Below are positions 11,057-22,259 of a DNA stretch of 64,000 nucleotides, one piece after another. How positions within the stretch are numbered: position 1 is the first letter of the stretch; each line of letters starts with the position of its first letter. A program made the position numbers and the translations under genes. Source of the DNA: Rehmannia glutinosa (Eukaryota > Streptophyta > Magnoliopsida > Lamiales > Orobanchaceae). Where the stretch lies: contig CM071936.1 of the NCBI GenBank assembly GCA_016081115.2, positions 76,733,262-76,797,261 on the forward strand. Reading direction: 5' to 3'. The notes under the pieces were generated by a model. That model saw nothing but the letters and a program-made list of their open reading frames with translations, was not told the DNA's origin and ran no database searches.

Positions 11057-14000
11057 TGTAACACCTTACATACCCTGTAACATATACACTTAAAATACAA
11101 ATTACTAACTTAAATATAATACAACTGCTTTTCTTATCAGAGTACGCATATTTATTATTATTGCAAACATATTGTACAAACACAAACATTGTTCCAAAAT
11201 GAAAAGATTTTCAACACTCATCACTCATACACACATACATAATTTATATTACAAACCATTATAGACCACATTCTTATAAACAAGATCCTAAAATGATATG
11301 CAAATGATGAGCCGAGGAAGAAAGACTGGAAATCAACCGGCCGACCTTGGATCCATGCTTCAACTTGTACTAAAGCTTCACATATCATTTTCATCTATAT
11401 AATTAGGGGTGATCTTGTATGCGGTTTTGCGGTTTTTGAGTAAATTTCAAACCGAATTGCTATATATGGTTCGGTTAAGTAAAATTTTCAAATCGCGGTT
11501 TTATGTAGTAAAACCGAAGGTGCGGATTTGGAGCGGTGGCGGGCGTAGAAAAAGGGCGGTTTTGCGGTTTTAATTAACAATAATATTATATAATTTATAA
11601 ATTAATATAATTTTGTTATGATCTTTTAAAGAAAAAGCCAAAGAAAAATATTATAATTGAAAAGTGATTTTTTTTAAACAAGGTGTATTTTTGTGAATAA
11701 AATGCACAAATATCTTTATTTCGATTACATTCAATATATGATGCAATGTTGTTCTATTTTAATACAAAACATAATGCATTGTAATAATATTAAAAGAATG
11801 TAAAATGCATTATAATTTAGTATACAAAGTGTGAATCTAATATATATCATTCATAAAATTTATTCTTAATATAGTTATTGTCTAACTATTTAACTAAATA
11901 CAAAAGAACAATATTTTATTTTTATTCTTTAAAATAAGTGGATAGATTAGGATTACCATACTTTAAAATAGTAAAAAAATGGGATAGTGGTTGATGTTTC
12001 AGTTTTTGTTCTTGTAGATATGTTTCGATTTTGGTACGCTAAACAAGGTGTCCCATTTTTCGAGACAAAATCGATGTATAATGGATGATGTAATTGCTCG
12101 TTTCAATATTATACGGGTTGGGGACATTGTTTTAATAGTTTTGGTAACTAATAATTTTTTTTAATCCCCTCACCCTTCATTAAGGTGATTTATACAAAAA
12201 ATAATATAAAGGGTGCGGTGCGGTTTTGCGGTTTTCAAAACCTAAAACCAAAACCGCACCAACAAAGCGTGCGGTTTCTATCTAATATTTTGAATCGCGG
12301 TTTTGGTCATAACTTATTATGAACGGTGCGGCTTAGTGCGGACGGGCGGTCCGGGCGGTTTTTAAAAATTTATGATCACCCCTATATATAATCTAAAAAT
12401 AGTCAACATTGCATTTGTTGAGTTGCAAGCTCATTAAGTATAATCAAGTAACAAGTTATGTAACATCACATAAAAGCACATCATCATCACATCACACACA
12501 TTCTATTTATATCATTAATAAGTACACAAATGCATATGCTTAGTCATATTCTTTTACTGTTATGGACCATCCATATCCAAGAATAAATCGTGATCATTAA
12601 TATGGTCATGGCACTCTGTAATTCATAACACATATATTTGAGTTCCAAGAACTCGGGGTGGCCATACGATCTCAGTATTTAGAAAATTGGAAAATTTGTA
12701 ACATAATGATTCAAGGATATTGGTGGCCATAACAAAATCCTTTTATCTCTGATGAATGCATATTCCATAACCACATAATTCATATCCATATCAGTATCAT
12801 TAATACATTTCATATATCTCGATTCCATATCAATATCATCAATACATTTCACATTTCTCGCATTCATATAGACGCCATCATAATATTACCAAAATAACCA
12901 TATAAATAATTCACATTTAGAATACATTGGATTCATATTCACAAAAATCGACACATATGGAATTCATTCAAAAACATCAATCATACAATCACATAAGAGT
13001 CAATTAACAAATTACAAGATTATACTCACAAGGTGATGTCTTTATCCCGATTCGCTTAATCAACCTTATTTGCTTCTTTAACGAGATTTTGACTTATGAA
13101 TATATCAAAAATACACAACCAAATTCACAATCACATATTAAACATTAATGAAGTCATGTATGTATGCTATGTATGAATTTTAACTCATTAAAATTGACAA
13201 AACTTAGAAAATATTCAACTAAAATATCTGAAAATTACACTCGCGGTCTTAAGTATTTTTGTATAACTTTCTATATAAAAATGAGATTAAGGTGATTCAA
13301 GTTGAACTGGAAAGATAATTCAATGTTCTACAACTTTCTGTTTTACAAATCTCCAAAATCAAAGAAAATCGGCCGAAATAGATAAATACAAAGTGAAACA
13401 TGTGTCTGACGTAATGAAGAGGATCATGTTGTCACCTTAAAGTTCATGTAGATTTTCACACATCTTAATGTATTCAATCACTCCCAAATTTTTACCACAA
13501 TGAACTAACATGTATAATAATATAACATGCCTTCAAATAATTAAAACTCATTATTTTAGACCTTCAAACGCAAACCTCTGAGGATAACAAAACAGATTTT
13601 TATACTTTTTGACTTTGTGTTTATCTTGTTCTTTCTTGTTTTACAAACCCTTAATCCGATTTTTAACTTCTCAAAATTCAAAAATATAAACTAAACTCAT
13701 ATATAAACAATCTTATGAACATATATTTAAGATCTAACTATTATATTTCATGTTTGAAAGATTAAAGAAACAAAAATCTGCAACTATGACTATATTAACT
13801 ACTATCAAATGTTTATATTACAAATATTAACAAAAACTAGATAAACTTACCAATTATTTGAGGATCTATCTTTCGTAAACAAAGATATGTATGGAAGATT
13901 GTTTTTCTAAACAAGAACCAAGAGAAAAGTTGGAAGAATCTTTGAATTTGTTTTTGATGAAGAATGAGCTTACGGGTTGATTTCTTTCACTTTTTCTTTC

Positions 14001-14464
14001 TTTCTTTGATTTGCTTTGTTTTTTTCCTCCTTTCTTTAGAAACATCCAGACACCCAATAATGATAACATGGCTGCCAATTATTCTTATTAAGAGATCAAT
14101 AATCTAAACTTTCTAATAATTGCACTTTAGCACCTAAAGTGTGTATAAAATGCATGTTGACCCATCAACTTATGATTAACAATTAATTACCTATACATGT
14201 ATTTAAAAATGTATACTCAACATATATTTGTACTTTATACACTCAAATAAATCCATTAATGTAATAAAATAGAGCTCAAAATATTTATTACCCGATTTCT
14301 TTAAATAGTGCACAAGTAGTAACCTAACATAATTAAACTAAAATTTGAAATATCAAGATTATTCATGTATTTTAATGTCAATATGGAATATTAAGATGCA
14401 TGTAATTATGTTTATGAATGATATAAATCATGTAAATAAATATGAAAAGTTTTGGGTTATGACA
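11057..14464 (+). mobile_element. Solo LTR, Gypsy type, with nested hAT MITE
   Basis: Starts TGTAACACC and ends TTATGACA, flanked by a perfect 5-bp target-site duplication GACTT (11052-11056 and 14465-14469). Without the nested hAT element and its duplicated 8 bp, it is about 2.4 kb. Long LTRs with these ends are common in plant Gypsy elements of the chromovirus group (Tekay-like), but no interior remains to confirm this. It most likely formed by recombination between the two LTRs of one insertion. No gene is visible inside. Confidence 0.85.
11404..12384. mobile_element. Non-autonomous hAT element (MITE)
   Basis: Terminal inverted repeats TAGGGGTGATC / GATCACCCCTA bound a 981-bp element with a perfect 8-bp TSD TATATAAT (11396-11403 and 12385-12392). 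Subterminal GCGGTTTTGCGGTTTT motifs are repeated and inverted near both ends (11421-11570 and 12205-12362). There is no transposase coding sequence, so movement would need a hAT transposase in trans. It sits inside the solo LTR and is therefore younger than it. Confidence 0.93.
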
Positions 14465-14815
14465 GACTTTATCAAAACCTTAGCTTTGGAGTGATCTACT
14501 CCTAAAAGCAAGATCACCTACTATGCCTATGTCGTCCCACTTTATCCTAAAAGGCAAATGCAACCCATCAACCCAAGTATTAAAAGGTTCATCCGTCCAC
14601 CCCATCTGTAAGTAAGTTCAATTAATTATTGTGAATTACGTTCTTGTGCTCTAGATTAAATCTCCTACAATCGGTAACTTGAGCGTCGGAGGGGCCTTCT
14701 TGGGACCACTCCAGGGACTCCATAACCTTGTTTTGTGTGGTGCAGTCTATCTCACAACCGAAGATTGTACCAGCTTTGAAGAAGAAGTTGGACTATCATT
14801 TACTTGGAGTGTTCT
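14465..14815 (+). repeat. Gypsy LTR-like fragment, right piece
   Basis: Contains a TATA-like TATTAAAAGG (about 14579) and 'cttgagcgtcggaggggcc' (about 14683-14701), a block also present in the Gypsy LTRs near 59240 and 3537. It ends near 14760-14815. Its family is related to, but not the same as, the LTR at 3254. Confidence 0.55.
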
Positions 14816-16136
14816 ACTGAATTTAAGCAGCATCGGTTTGATATAACATTGATGAACAATTAAATTTAATAGTTAATTAAATAATAATTTCCCTTTCTAT
14901 TTTTACGAAGAAATTAAATAATAAGTTTCTTTTTTTTAAGTTATCATCCCACATAATTTACACGTCTTTAAATTTCAAATTTTGTTTCTGGAATGTTTCC
15001 ATGATTTAGACATTTCTTTGTCGGATAATTACATGTTCTTTTCCTTTCATTTTTTTTGGTTTTTCTAAGAGGGCATGGGAATTGGGGATGTGGACTGGTT
15101 TTCCTATCTTCTCCTTGAATTTGTTAAATATGATATAACTATAGGCATCAATAAAGCTTGCCCTTTCAAATTTGAAAATCATATATTAAGAAAAAAAAAT
15201 AGTATGTCTTAATCATTTAGGTTTTTTGTTTCGTTTTTGAGTTAAACAACTAAGTATAGATGACTATATCCCGATTCCAGTTAACAATAAATTAGTAATT
15301 TACAATTATAAGGTATCAATAGTCAATACCATTATAGAAACATTAAAGTACCCACATTTTTTCCACAATTTTAGAGCAAATGATCATTTTCATTTTCTAT
15401 TTCTGCCTTTTCCACTATTTAAACTTTCAAAAAGTGTTTGTTTTATTTGATATAACATTGCACACGTATAATAAATAAATTTAATAGTTAATTAAATAAT
15501 ATTTTCCGTTGCTAGGTAAATAATAATTTTTCATCCAATATAATTTGACTGAATGAACATAAAGAGAGAAGTGGGGATTTTGCTTTAATGTGGCAAAATT
15601 TAAATGAAATTGTCAAAATATGGCAAAATTTAAGAGGTTCGTGTTTTTGTTCGGTGGCGCAGGGTGTGGAGTGCGCCAGATAATCATATGCGCCTATCCT
15701 CGCCAAAATACTAATTTTTTTCTAATGCAAATATACTCTTATTTACGCACATAAACCATGTGAACATTGGAAAACTGAAAATGAAAATGAAATTAATAAA
15801 TTTGGCGTGAACTCTGACTAAACGTTCGGTTATTTGAATAAGCAGAAAATATGAGAGCATAGAAGTTCCAAGTAGACATTTAGACAAATTGAGAATGGCA
15901 GTTAGGATTAAGAAACTTCTAACATTCCTTTCAAGAATAAAAGAATAAATAAAAAATTATAAGTTATAACATAATTTCCCATCAGAGATTTTCGGAATAG
16001 TTCAACTGGTAGATCATTTAAGTCAGTTGAAATATGTACCGTGTAACCAAAAGTTGATTATAGGAAAATGATCACACAAGGTATCAAGGAAAAAAGGTTT
16101 TATCATATAGTTTCAAGGATTGACTAAAGTGTTAAT
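14816..16136. other. AT-rich intergenic DNA, no gene seen
   Basis: No coding frame or RNA gene that I can support. A short segment ('tttgatataacattg' followed by 'tttaatagttaattaaataat') appears twice, near 14837 and 15448. Confidence 0.5.
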
Positions 16137-16541
16137 TACAAAAACTACCCTCAAGTTTAGTCTAAGTACAAAAAATTCCGATATCTTTTAAACCGACAAA
16201 TGCTCCCTTACATTTGTTCCTCTTTGGTCATGGTCATGAGTTCAAATCTCATTAGAAGCGAATATTAGCTTTTCTTTTACCACGAGCTTGTCTCAAGTGG
16301 TATCACTCACCTTTGTAAGGGTGTTGATCGGAGTTCGAACTGTATCTTTTGATTTATTTGAAATGTATCTCCTTCCTCTCCAACAACTACTCCAACTTAT
16401 TAAAAAAACATTTGTTCCTCTTTGGCAAATTGCACCTCAAAAGTGGATATTTGTTAAAAAAATACAAACCTAAGGATATACTTGTAATTTTAAAAGATAA
16501 ATCGGATTTTTTTATAATTAAGCTAAATCTCTAAGTAGTTT
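16137..16541. mobile_element. Long-TIR MITE, copy 1 (split by SINE)
   Basis: The left arm 'attacaaaaactaccctcaa' (16137 on) and the right arm ending near 16541 are imperfect inverted repeats of about 50 bp, with the related inner motif 'ttccgatatctttt' / 'aaaagataaatcgga'. No coding sequence. Related copies: 17612-17855, 18420-18655 and 46323-46510. The element is about 205 bp once the SINE and one TSD copy are removed. Confidence 0.75.
16228..16407 (+). mobile_element. tRNA-derived SINE inserted in MITE
   Basis: Flanked by perfect 18-bp direct repeats 'acatttgttcctctttgg' (16210-16227 and 16408-16425). It ends in an A run (16402-16408). It contains an A-box-like 'tctcaagtggtatc' (about 16291) and a B-box-like 'ggagttcgaactg' (about 16329), plus a second B-box-like 'gagttcaaatctc' upstream (about 16238), so it may be composite. 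Pol III transcription and LINE-driven integration are inferred from these hallmarks. Confidence 0.8.
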
Positions 16542-17611
16542 CAAATTTCCTTTGATAAATAAGGATTTCAACTACTCCTTTCATCCAAAATAATTCCAAC
16601 ACGCTATTGCTATAAAAGTAGTAGTTGAGACTCGAGAATAAGGTATCACATCGATATTAATTGAATGTATAATTTGGAAACGAAAATCAACAATAAGTTT
16701 GCAAGACAAAAGGCGTATATAAGAATCGTTCCATACAACATAGATTACAAAAAAAACAGAATTACATCAATTACTTTTTTTCTTTCTCTCCAAAATCCTA
16801 GGAAGTAATTTGCTCTAATCTAAATTTTTTCTTTTTCTTCCTCTTTTTCTTCCTCATCCTCCATATGAGGGAAGTAATTTTCATTGCTTTAATCTAAATA
16901 ATTTTTTACCCAATAAGTGACTTTTTTTTAGTTAATGATTTGTCCATATATAAGATTTTGTTTAGAGATCGATGAGTCATTACCCAATAATACGGCATAA
17001 TGTCGAGATTATCTTTGATACATGTTTTGTCGAGCACCTATTTAAGTTCTAATTCCACGGATAGTTAAATCTATTTAGATTTAAATTTTTTGTTTTAGAT
17101 CCGTATAAATTTATGATCTGAGGGCTTGCAAATGGTTGTTTTTTCACTCGTTGTAATTAGTTTTAAGTTTTTTTCTAACAAATGAACATTTTGATTCCAA
17201 AAAAAAAAAAAAAGAAAGAATACATCTATTTGAAACATTTAATAAACATCATTTGTAATTTTACGTATTGACAACCTACTAACTGCAGTCGATCCAAAGA
17301 TATTCTCAATTAGAATGAGCCAAGTGATCAAAACGAAAGTATGAACAAAACATTTAACTGATAGATCAATATAAAGCTTAACAAAAGAACCATGTAGAAA
17401 ATATATAAGTTTTTATCCTTGTAGGAACAGGTAAAGATTTAGAATGGAGTATTCATTATTTAGAACAATTAAGGACAAAATCGAAGTAAAAATAGCAGGA
17501 AGAATAAGAGATGCCAAATCATATGAGAAGACAAATGGATTGTCCAAATCAACCATTTCAACATAATGTAAGGAAAAGGAGGATAGTGAGAAATATATAA
17601 TTTTAGGGATA
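16542..17611. other. AT-rich intergenic DNA, no gene seen
   Basis: Contains an A run with GAAA near 17199-17220 and no recognisable gene. Confidence 0.5.
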
Positions 17612-17855
17612 GCTACAAAAGTTACCCAGAGGTTTAGTTTAATTTCAAGAACAAACTCAGTTATTTTTCAAAATTACATATACCACAAAGGTGCTACAAA
17701 CGCCCCATTGAGGTTTATATTTATCTACAAATATCCCCTTATTGAGGTGCAATTTGTAGTACAAAACAAAAGTCAGGGGATATTGTAATTCTAAAGATTA
17801 ACTAGAATTTCTTGTAGTTAGGCTAAACCTCAGGGGTAGTTTTTGTAAATTACCT
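17612..17855. mobile_element. Long-TIR MITE, copy 2
   Basis: Left arm 'gctacaaaagttacccagag' and right arm 'aaacctcaggggtagttttt' are inverted repeats, with the same inner motifs as copy 1. Uninterrupted, about 245 bp. Confidence 0.75.
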
Positions 17856-18419
17856 CTATAAAATTTACCTTTAACTGCAGAGAACTGAAACGGCGGATAA
17901 TAGTTTGTAAGTCGAATACTGAATAATCACAAAATAGATTAAAATTGATATGATATTATAAAGGTTCTTCAAGATCGATCATGATATCTGTTACTCGAAA
18001 AATTAAGAGTAGCTACTCAACTGTAACTAAACTTTATAAAGCACATTGATAATGAAAATAAAAAATCAACAACAGTACTCCTATTTTGAAAGAGCCAGAA
18101 ACAAACAAGTACTGCATGTGGGAAACAAAATGATGGAAAATGTAAACTAAAATTCCTTTTTAAGTTACCACAACTGACATTCATCCCGGCAGAGAACTCC
18201 AATGATGTCGTTAAATAGCTGTGAATACACCTTCTAAAAAGTCGCCCTTCGAAGTTGTTGAATGCAGACGCAGCCACAGTCAACAGGTAGTTTTCATTCA
18301 TTTTCTTTCAATGGCCTTTAGTCCCTGCAGAAGAAAAATACCTTACTTTCTAAAGATGCTTCATACTGATGGTTCCAATTATAATTTTCCCCGTGGATTT
18401 TAAAAAGGTTAATTTCAAA
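17856..18419. other. Intergenic DNA, no gene assigned
   Basis: A minus-strand open frame of 94 codons (18017-18301) has no motif that I recognise. I do not call a gene. Confidence 0.4.
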
Positions 18420-18655
18420 AACACCTCTAAGGTTTCGCATAATTACAAAAAAAACTCAGTTATCTTGCAAAATTACAAATTATACCCCTTGACATTTGTT
18501 TTATTTTTATAAATTGCAAATCAGGAGTGGGGTATTTGGTAGGTAAATACAAACCTAAATGGGGTGTTTATAGCACTTTAAGGGGGTATTTGTAATTTTG
18601 AAAGACAACTGGAATTTTTTGTAGTTAGCTAAACCTCAGGGGTAGTTTTTGTAAC
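18420..18655. mobile_element. Long-TIR MITE, copy 3
   Basis: Left arm near 18420 ('aatttcaaaaacacctctaa') and right arm 'aaacctcaggggtagttttt' near 18630-18650 are inverted. Inner sequence resembles copy 2. Confidence 0.75.
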
Positions 18656-19153
18656 GTAGTTTTTGTAATTATCACAAAAAATGGACGTAGAAAGAATAAA
18701 AACATGAGCCTTCAAATGATTTAAATGCCAATGCTCGGATTCCATATTCGTCTCAGTTATTTACTTGTCCTTCGAGTCAATAAACCAGAAATACGTACAT
18801 TCAAGCACTTTGAAGCCCAAGAGATTCATAATTGATTGTGGAGACCAACAGAGTCAATTTTATAACTTAACTAATCATCAGATTGCTCTGATACCACGAG
18901 TTCTTGGAATCTCGTAAATTCAGAGTTCTCAAATAAAAGTCAAATCCCATACTTCTGGGATATGCTGTGATGCCAATGTAGCGATATATTGTTAGGAAGG
19001 AGGAGAATATAAAAAAAAAAACTACCCCTAACAGTACAAGGTGATGTAGAACTCTGGTGAGCCAGAGGATTGAGTTACGTTCTTTTTCCCAACTCGAAAT
19101 TTGAAAGTGCATCCGAGCAAAAGTCATAAACTTAAAAGGAATAAAAACTGACC
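18656..19153 (-). other. Region downstream of the FGAM synthase stop, with a Met-PBS-like site
   Basis: Lies just 3' of the FGAM synthase stop on the minus strand and could include its 3' UTR. The site 18885-18896 is a perfect minus-strand TGGTATCAGAGC, and TGTTAGGGG starts at 19033 on the same strand, about 135 bp away. This is the spacing of a small TRIM-type LTR, but no second LTR is seen. Confidence 0.3.
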
Positions 19154-19783
19154 TCACGAACACCACTCCTAGCATTTTGGAACATGCGCAACCATGGACT
19201 GGGGCCGCCTTCTCACGTTCCAGTTCTTGGGATACCATGGATACTGCCACATCAAGAAGCAACGCTCAGGATGAGGCATCATAGCAAGATGCCTCGATCC
19301 GGAGAACAAATTGCGGCCACACCTAAAGGAGAACCATTAAGATTGAACGGATAGATTTCGTGGGATTCCCATTATCGTCACAGTATCTCACAGGGGCCAA
19401 GTTCGACTTTATTACATTACCGAAAACATCATCGTCTGGAAATAAGCTCTTCCCTCGCCGCAGTGCCCACACGCTTAACGTACTACCCTCCATTCCTTTG
19501 AACATCAAAGCCGACTTTTCTATTTTCACACTCGTGAAACGGCACTCGGGCCGTCTGATTCATTATGTAAACCTCGGCTGTGATGGATCTCCGTTTCTCG
19601 AGGACGCCTCCGACCCCGGGGCCAGGGACCCACCTAGAAGAGCCATAAGCTGACAGCCATTGCAAACCCCTAAACTGAAAGTGTCCGCCGCTCGTAAAAT
19701 TCTTGAAATTGATTTAGAGAGCTTGTGAATCTTATCGAAGCAGCCCAGCCTTTTGCAAGAATCGAGGCACATCTGCGTAGCTA
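19154..19783 (-). pseudogene. FGAM synthase (phosphoribosylformylglycinamidine synthase), C-terminal fragment
   Basis: FGAM synthase uses ATP and glutamine to convert FGAR to FGAM in de novo purine synthesis; the plant enzyme works in organelles. Read on the minus strand across several frames, this is the C-terminal glutamine-amidotransferase domain: SYADV, then GVCNGCQLMALLG (the nucleophile Cys is in VCNGCQ), WVPGPGVGG, ECRFTSVKIEKS, MFKGMEGSTL, APVRYCDDNGNP, MMPHPERC with the catalytic His-Glu, and a C-terminus WPKNWN-like segment ending near TGA (19154-19156). Conservation at residue level is high, but I count about a dozen one- or two-base gaps or insertions in 630 bp, several in runs of G or C. 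No single frame is open. It is cut at its 5' side by the assembly gap. Either this is a recent pseudogene or a real gene with consensus errors; I favour errors as part of the cause. Confidence 0.85.
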
Positions 19784-19883
19784 NNNNNNNNNNNNNNNNN
19801 NNNNNNNNNNNNNNNNNNNNNNNNNNNNNNNNNNNNNNNNNNNNNNNNNNNNNNNNNNNNNNNNNNNNNNNNNNNNNNNNNNN
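19784..19883. other. Assembly gap (100 N)
   Basis: A run of exactly 100 N, a conventional scaffold gap of unknown size. It separates FGAM synthase coding sequence from the start of a Copia gag, so the junction between them is not observed. Confidence 0.99.
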
Positions 19884-21541
19884 CAAATGTAAACATTGGA
19901 ATACGAGTTAGATTTCTTCCATGATAATAACTTTGCTTAAAGATGAAAGACTTTGAAAAACACAAGTGTTAAAACCTTTTGAAAAGATAGAGGATCTAGT
20001 TCGGTAACAGTGTGGAAGGCTCAATGAACCAACCGCTCTGATACTACTTGTAGGTCTAAGGGGTGTGGTGTAAGGTTTAGAAGGGGTTGAATAAACCTTA
20101 CAAATTTTTCGATTTTAGTCCTTTTAAATAGTTCAACATAGTTGACTCAAATCAGTTGTGTCCTTGGAGGACGGCTAAGTTGGCTATACAACTAAGTTAC
20201 CCTCAGCCAACTTGATAAAGTGTTGATAGTATAACTCGGTTGCTTAAGCGAATACTTAACTTGGCTGATTTGGTTTTTAGCAGAAGACTTAACACCCTTT
20301 GATTGATTTTAAAACATTTTTAAATACTTGATTTTAGCACTTAGTAAATTATCAGTTGGATAGCAAATATAAACTAACAATGGATATAAGTAAATATCGG
20401 GGAATGTAAATTCTTGAAAGTAAATTGACACAAGTATTTTATAGAGGTTCGAAGATGGGGTAATTCTTCAATCTATCTTCTCCAACTCTGATTAATCCAC
20501 TATGTAACAGATCGATTTACAAGCGGTTATCGATCAGACGACGCCCGATCACCACGACTGGCTTCTCTTACGACTCGGCTTCTTCCAGGCGGTTTTGCTC
20601 TTCGGCTCACTTCTCAAGTTTTTGGATTTGATCACGAAGCCCTCAACAAAGTTGATAATGGTTCGACCCTTGAACCTTTCTACAATCTTTCAACTTGGAA
20701 AGTAGACCCCTTTTGTTTCTTCAAAAGTTTCCTCTTCAATAGTTGAAGTTATCTCTCCTTCATAGTTTGTGTTGGATCGAGTTTCTTGAGTTTAAGGCTT
20801 GAGTAATTGCTTGAATTGCTTTGAGAATTTTGCGGGTTAGTTGCTTGAATAATGCTTGCTCTTGCTAGGTTGATTAACATTTTCTCAATAGCTTCCTCGG
20901 CCTTTTATAGTGCACATTTGAAATTTGCTCGTTGAAGAGATAGACTAGTTTCAAGTGTCACTTTGTGTTTGTTGGCTTGTCTTGTCTTGGTGCGGCCTTG
21001 GTGATGTTGACCTTTCCTTGTATTAAATGTCATTCGGCATTGCGGGTTTCGACCTGAGTGCGTGTTTCCCAATGGCTCATTCCTTTTGCACAATTAAGGC
21101 CAAACACTTTAAAGATGCATCGACTTGACATATTACTATATCGAGTAATATTTTGATTTTATTCAATGGATCTAAGTCGATTGTCTTTACTTAGTGGCCT
21201 TTACCCAGTGACTTGAGCTGCTCAATCATGGGATTGACTCAACTATCACTTCAAGTTGTTAGACTTGGCTCCTTGAGTTGACTTGGTGACACTTCTCACG
21301 GTTGTTCCTCATGTAACTCTCCTTGATCCGTCATGACTTCCCTGAAGGCCATACTCGGTGACACGCACGCAAGTCTTCATTCGATCCATGATTGACTTCT
21401 TGTAATCTTTGACATAGGCGACTTAACTTAGCTCATCCGTCATATCTATTACAATGCATAATTACAAGGAAAATGGGGTGCCAACTTCTAGTTTAAGTTT
21501 TATATGGTATCATCAAAATCTAACAAATAAATTTCCTAACA
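19884..21541 (-). mobile_element. SIRE-like Copia family 2, LTR and gag start (truncated by gap)
   Basis: On the minus strand the LTR begins TGTTAGGAAATT at 21541 and ends GACCTACA at 20049, directly followed by a Met PBS (plus-strand GCTCTGATACTA, 20035-20046). The gag start follows, where the frame reads NLTRIPMFT (about 19890-19915), as in the plus-strand copy near 27140. The element runs into the N gap. The LTR TATA signal (TATAAAAGG on the minus strand) is near 20898-20906. The LTR family is that of 25463-38976. Confidence 0.85.
20049..21541 (-). repeat. LTR of Copia family 2
   Basis: About 1.49 kb, TG...CA, homologous end to end to 25463-27008 but in opposite orientation. It interrupts a Gypsy RNase H sequence that resumes at 21542. 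Confidence 0.85.
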
Positions 21542-21549
21542 TCCCCATT

Positions 21550-22256
21550 TATTTGGTTGACCACGGTATGAATCACTATGAATGCAAAACTTCTTCAATC
21601 CATTGAAGTTGCCATTTCTAATCCTACTAATAATGCCTCGTACTCGGCTTCATTGTTTGCATTTGGGAAATGGAATCGTCACCAAAGCGGTAACAACTTT
21701 GTGATTTGGATTGATTATCACAATCCAGCCTGCTCGATCTGCGGTGGAAGAGCCATCGACAAACAACTTCAAAGTACGCTCTTCAATGTTATCGAGTAGA
21801 ATGGAGGATGAGAGTGCTGCTAGAATCTGCTAGAGCTTATCCTTTAATTGTTGTCCTAGGCTCGTATAGTATATCGAACTAGTTGAGCTCATTCCCATTT
21901 GATCATCCGACCCGGAGGTGTCGGGTTGGTGCATCACTTGCTTGAGTGGGTAGTTTGTCAAGACAATAATTTTATGCTCCAAAAATTATGGTCTCGATTT
22001 TCTTGAAGAGATAACCAATGCATATGCTAACTTCTTCATCGGTAGGTACATGACTCGGCATCATGTAAAGCTTGGCTAATGTAGCAGACGGGAGTCTTTG
22101 AGTGGAGTTGTCTAATCGAATCAATACCGGGTTGATTGTGTACTCAAAAACTTCTGGATACAAATACAAATCTTTGCCTCTGCAAACCAAGAAGCTGGGC
22201 GAGTTGCCAAATATTGTTTTAATGATTGAAATGCGGCTTGAGTTTGCTCGGTCCAT
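21550..22256 (-). pseudogene. Gypsy RT thumb and RNase H relic
   Basis: On the minus strand the frames read GKDLYLYPEV near 22170, a stretch equivalent to the RNase H start, then 'KIIVLTN(Y)PL' near 21970-21940, DGSSTADRAG near 21760-21730, and NNEAEYEALLVGLEMAT at 21650-21600. The last two are hallmark motifs of the Tat-lineage RNase H, which removes template RNA during reverse transcription. It ends where the Copia LTR starts. Confidence 0.85.
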
Positions 22257-22259
22257 TGA

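Noticed and set aside
15990..16060. tRNA-like 'agttcaactggtagatcattt'
   Set aside because: Only A-box-like; no B box, acceptor stem or CCA-end pairing could be found. Not called as tRNA or SINE.
18017..18301. 94-codon minus-strand open frame
   Set aside because: No motif, no conserved composition and no partner exon recognised; flanked by MITEs.
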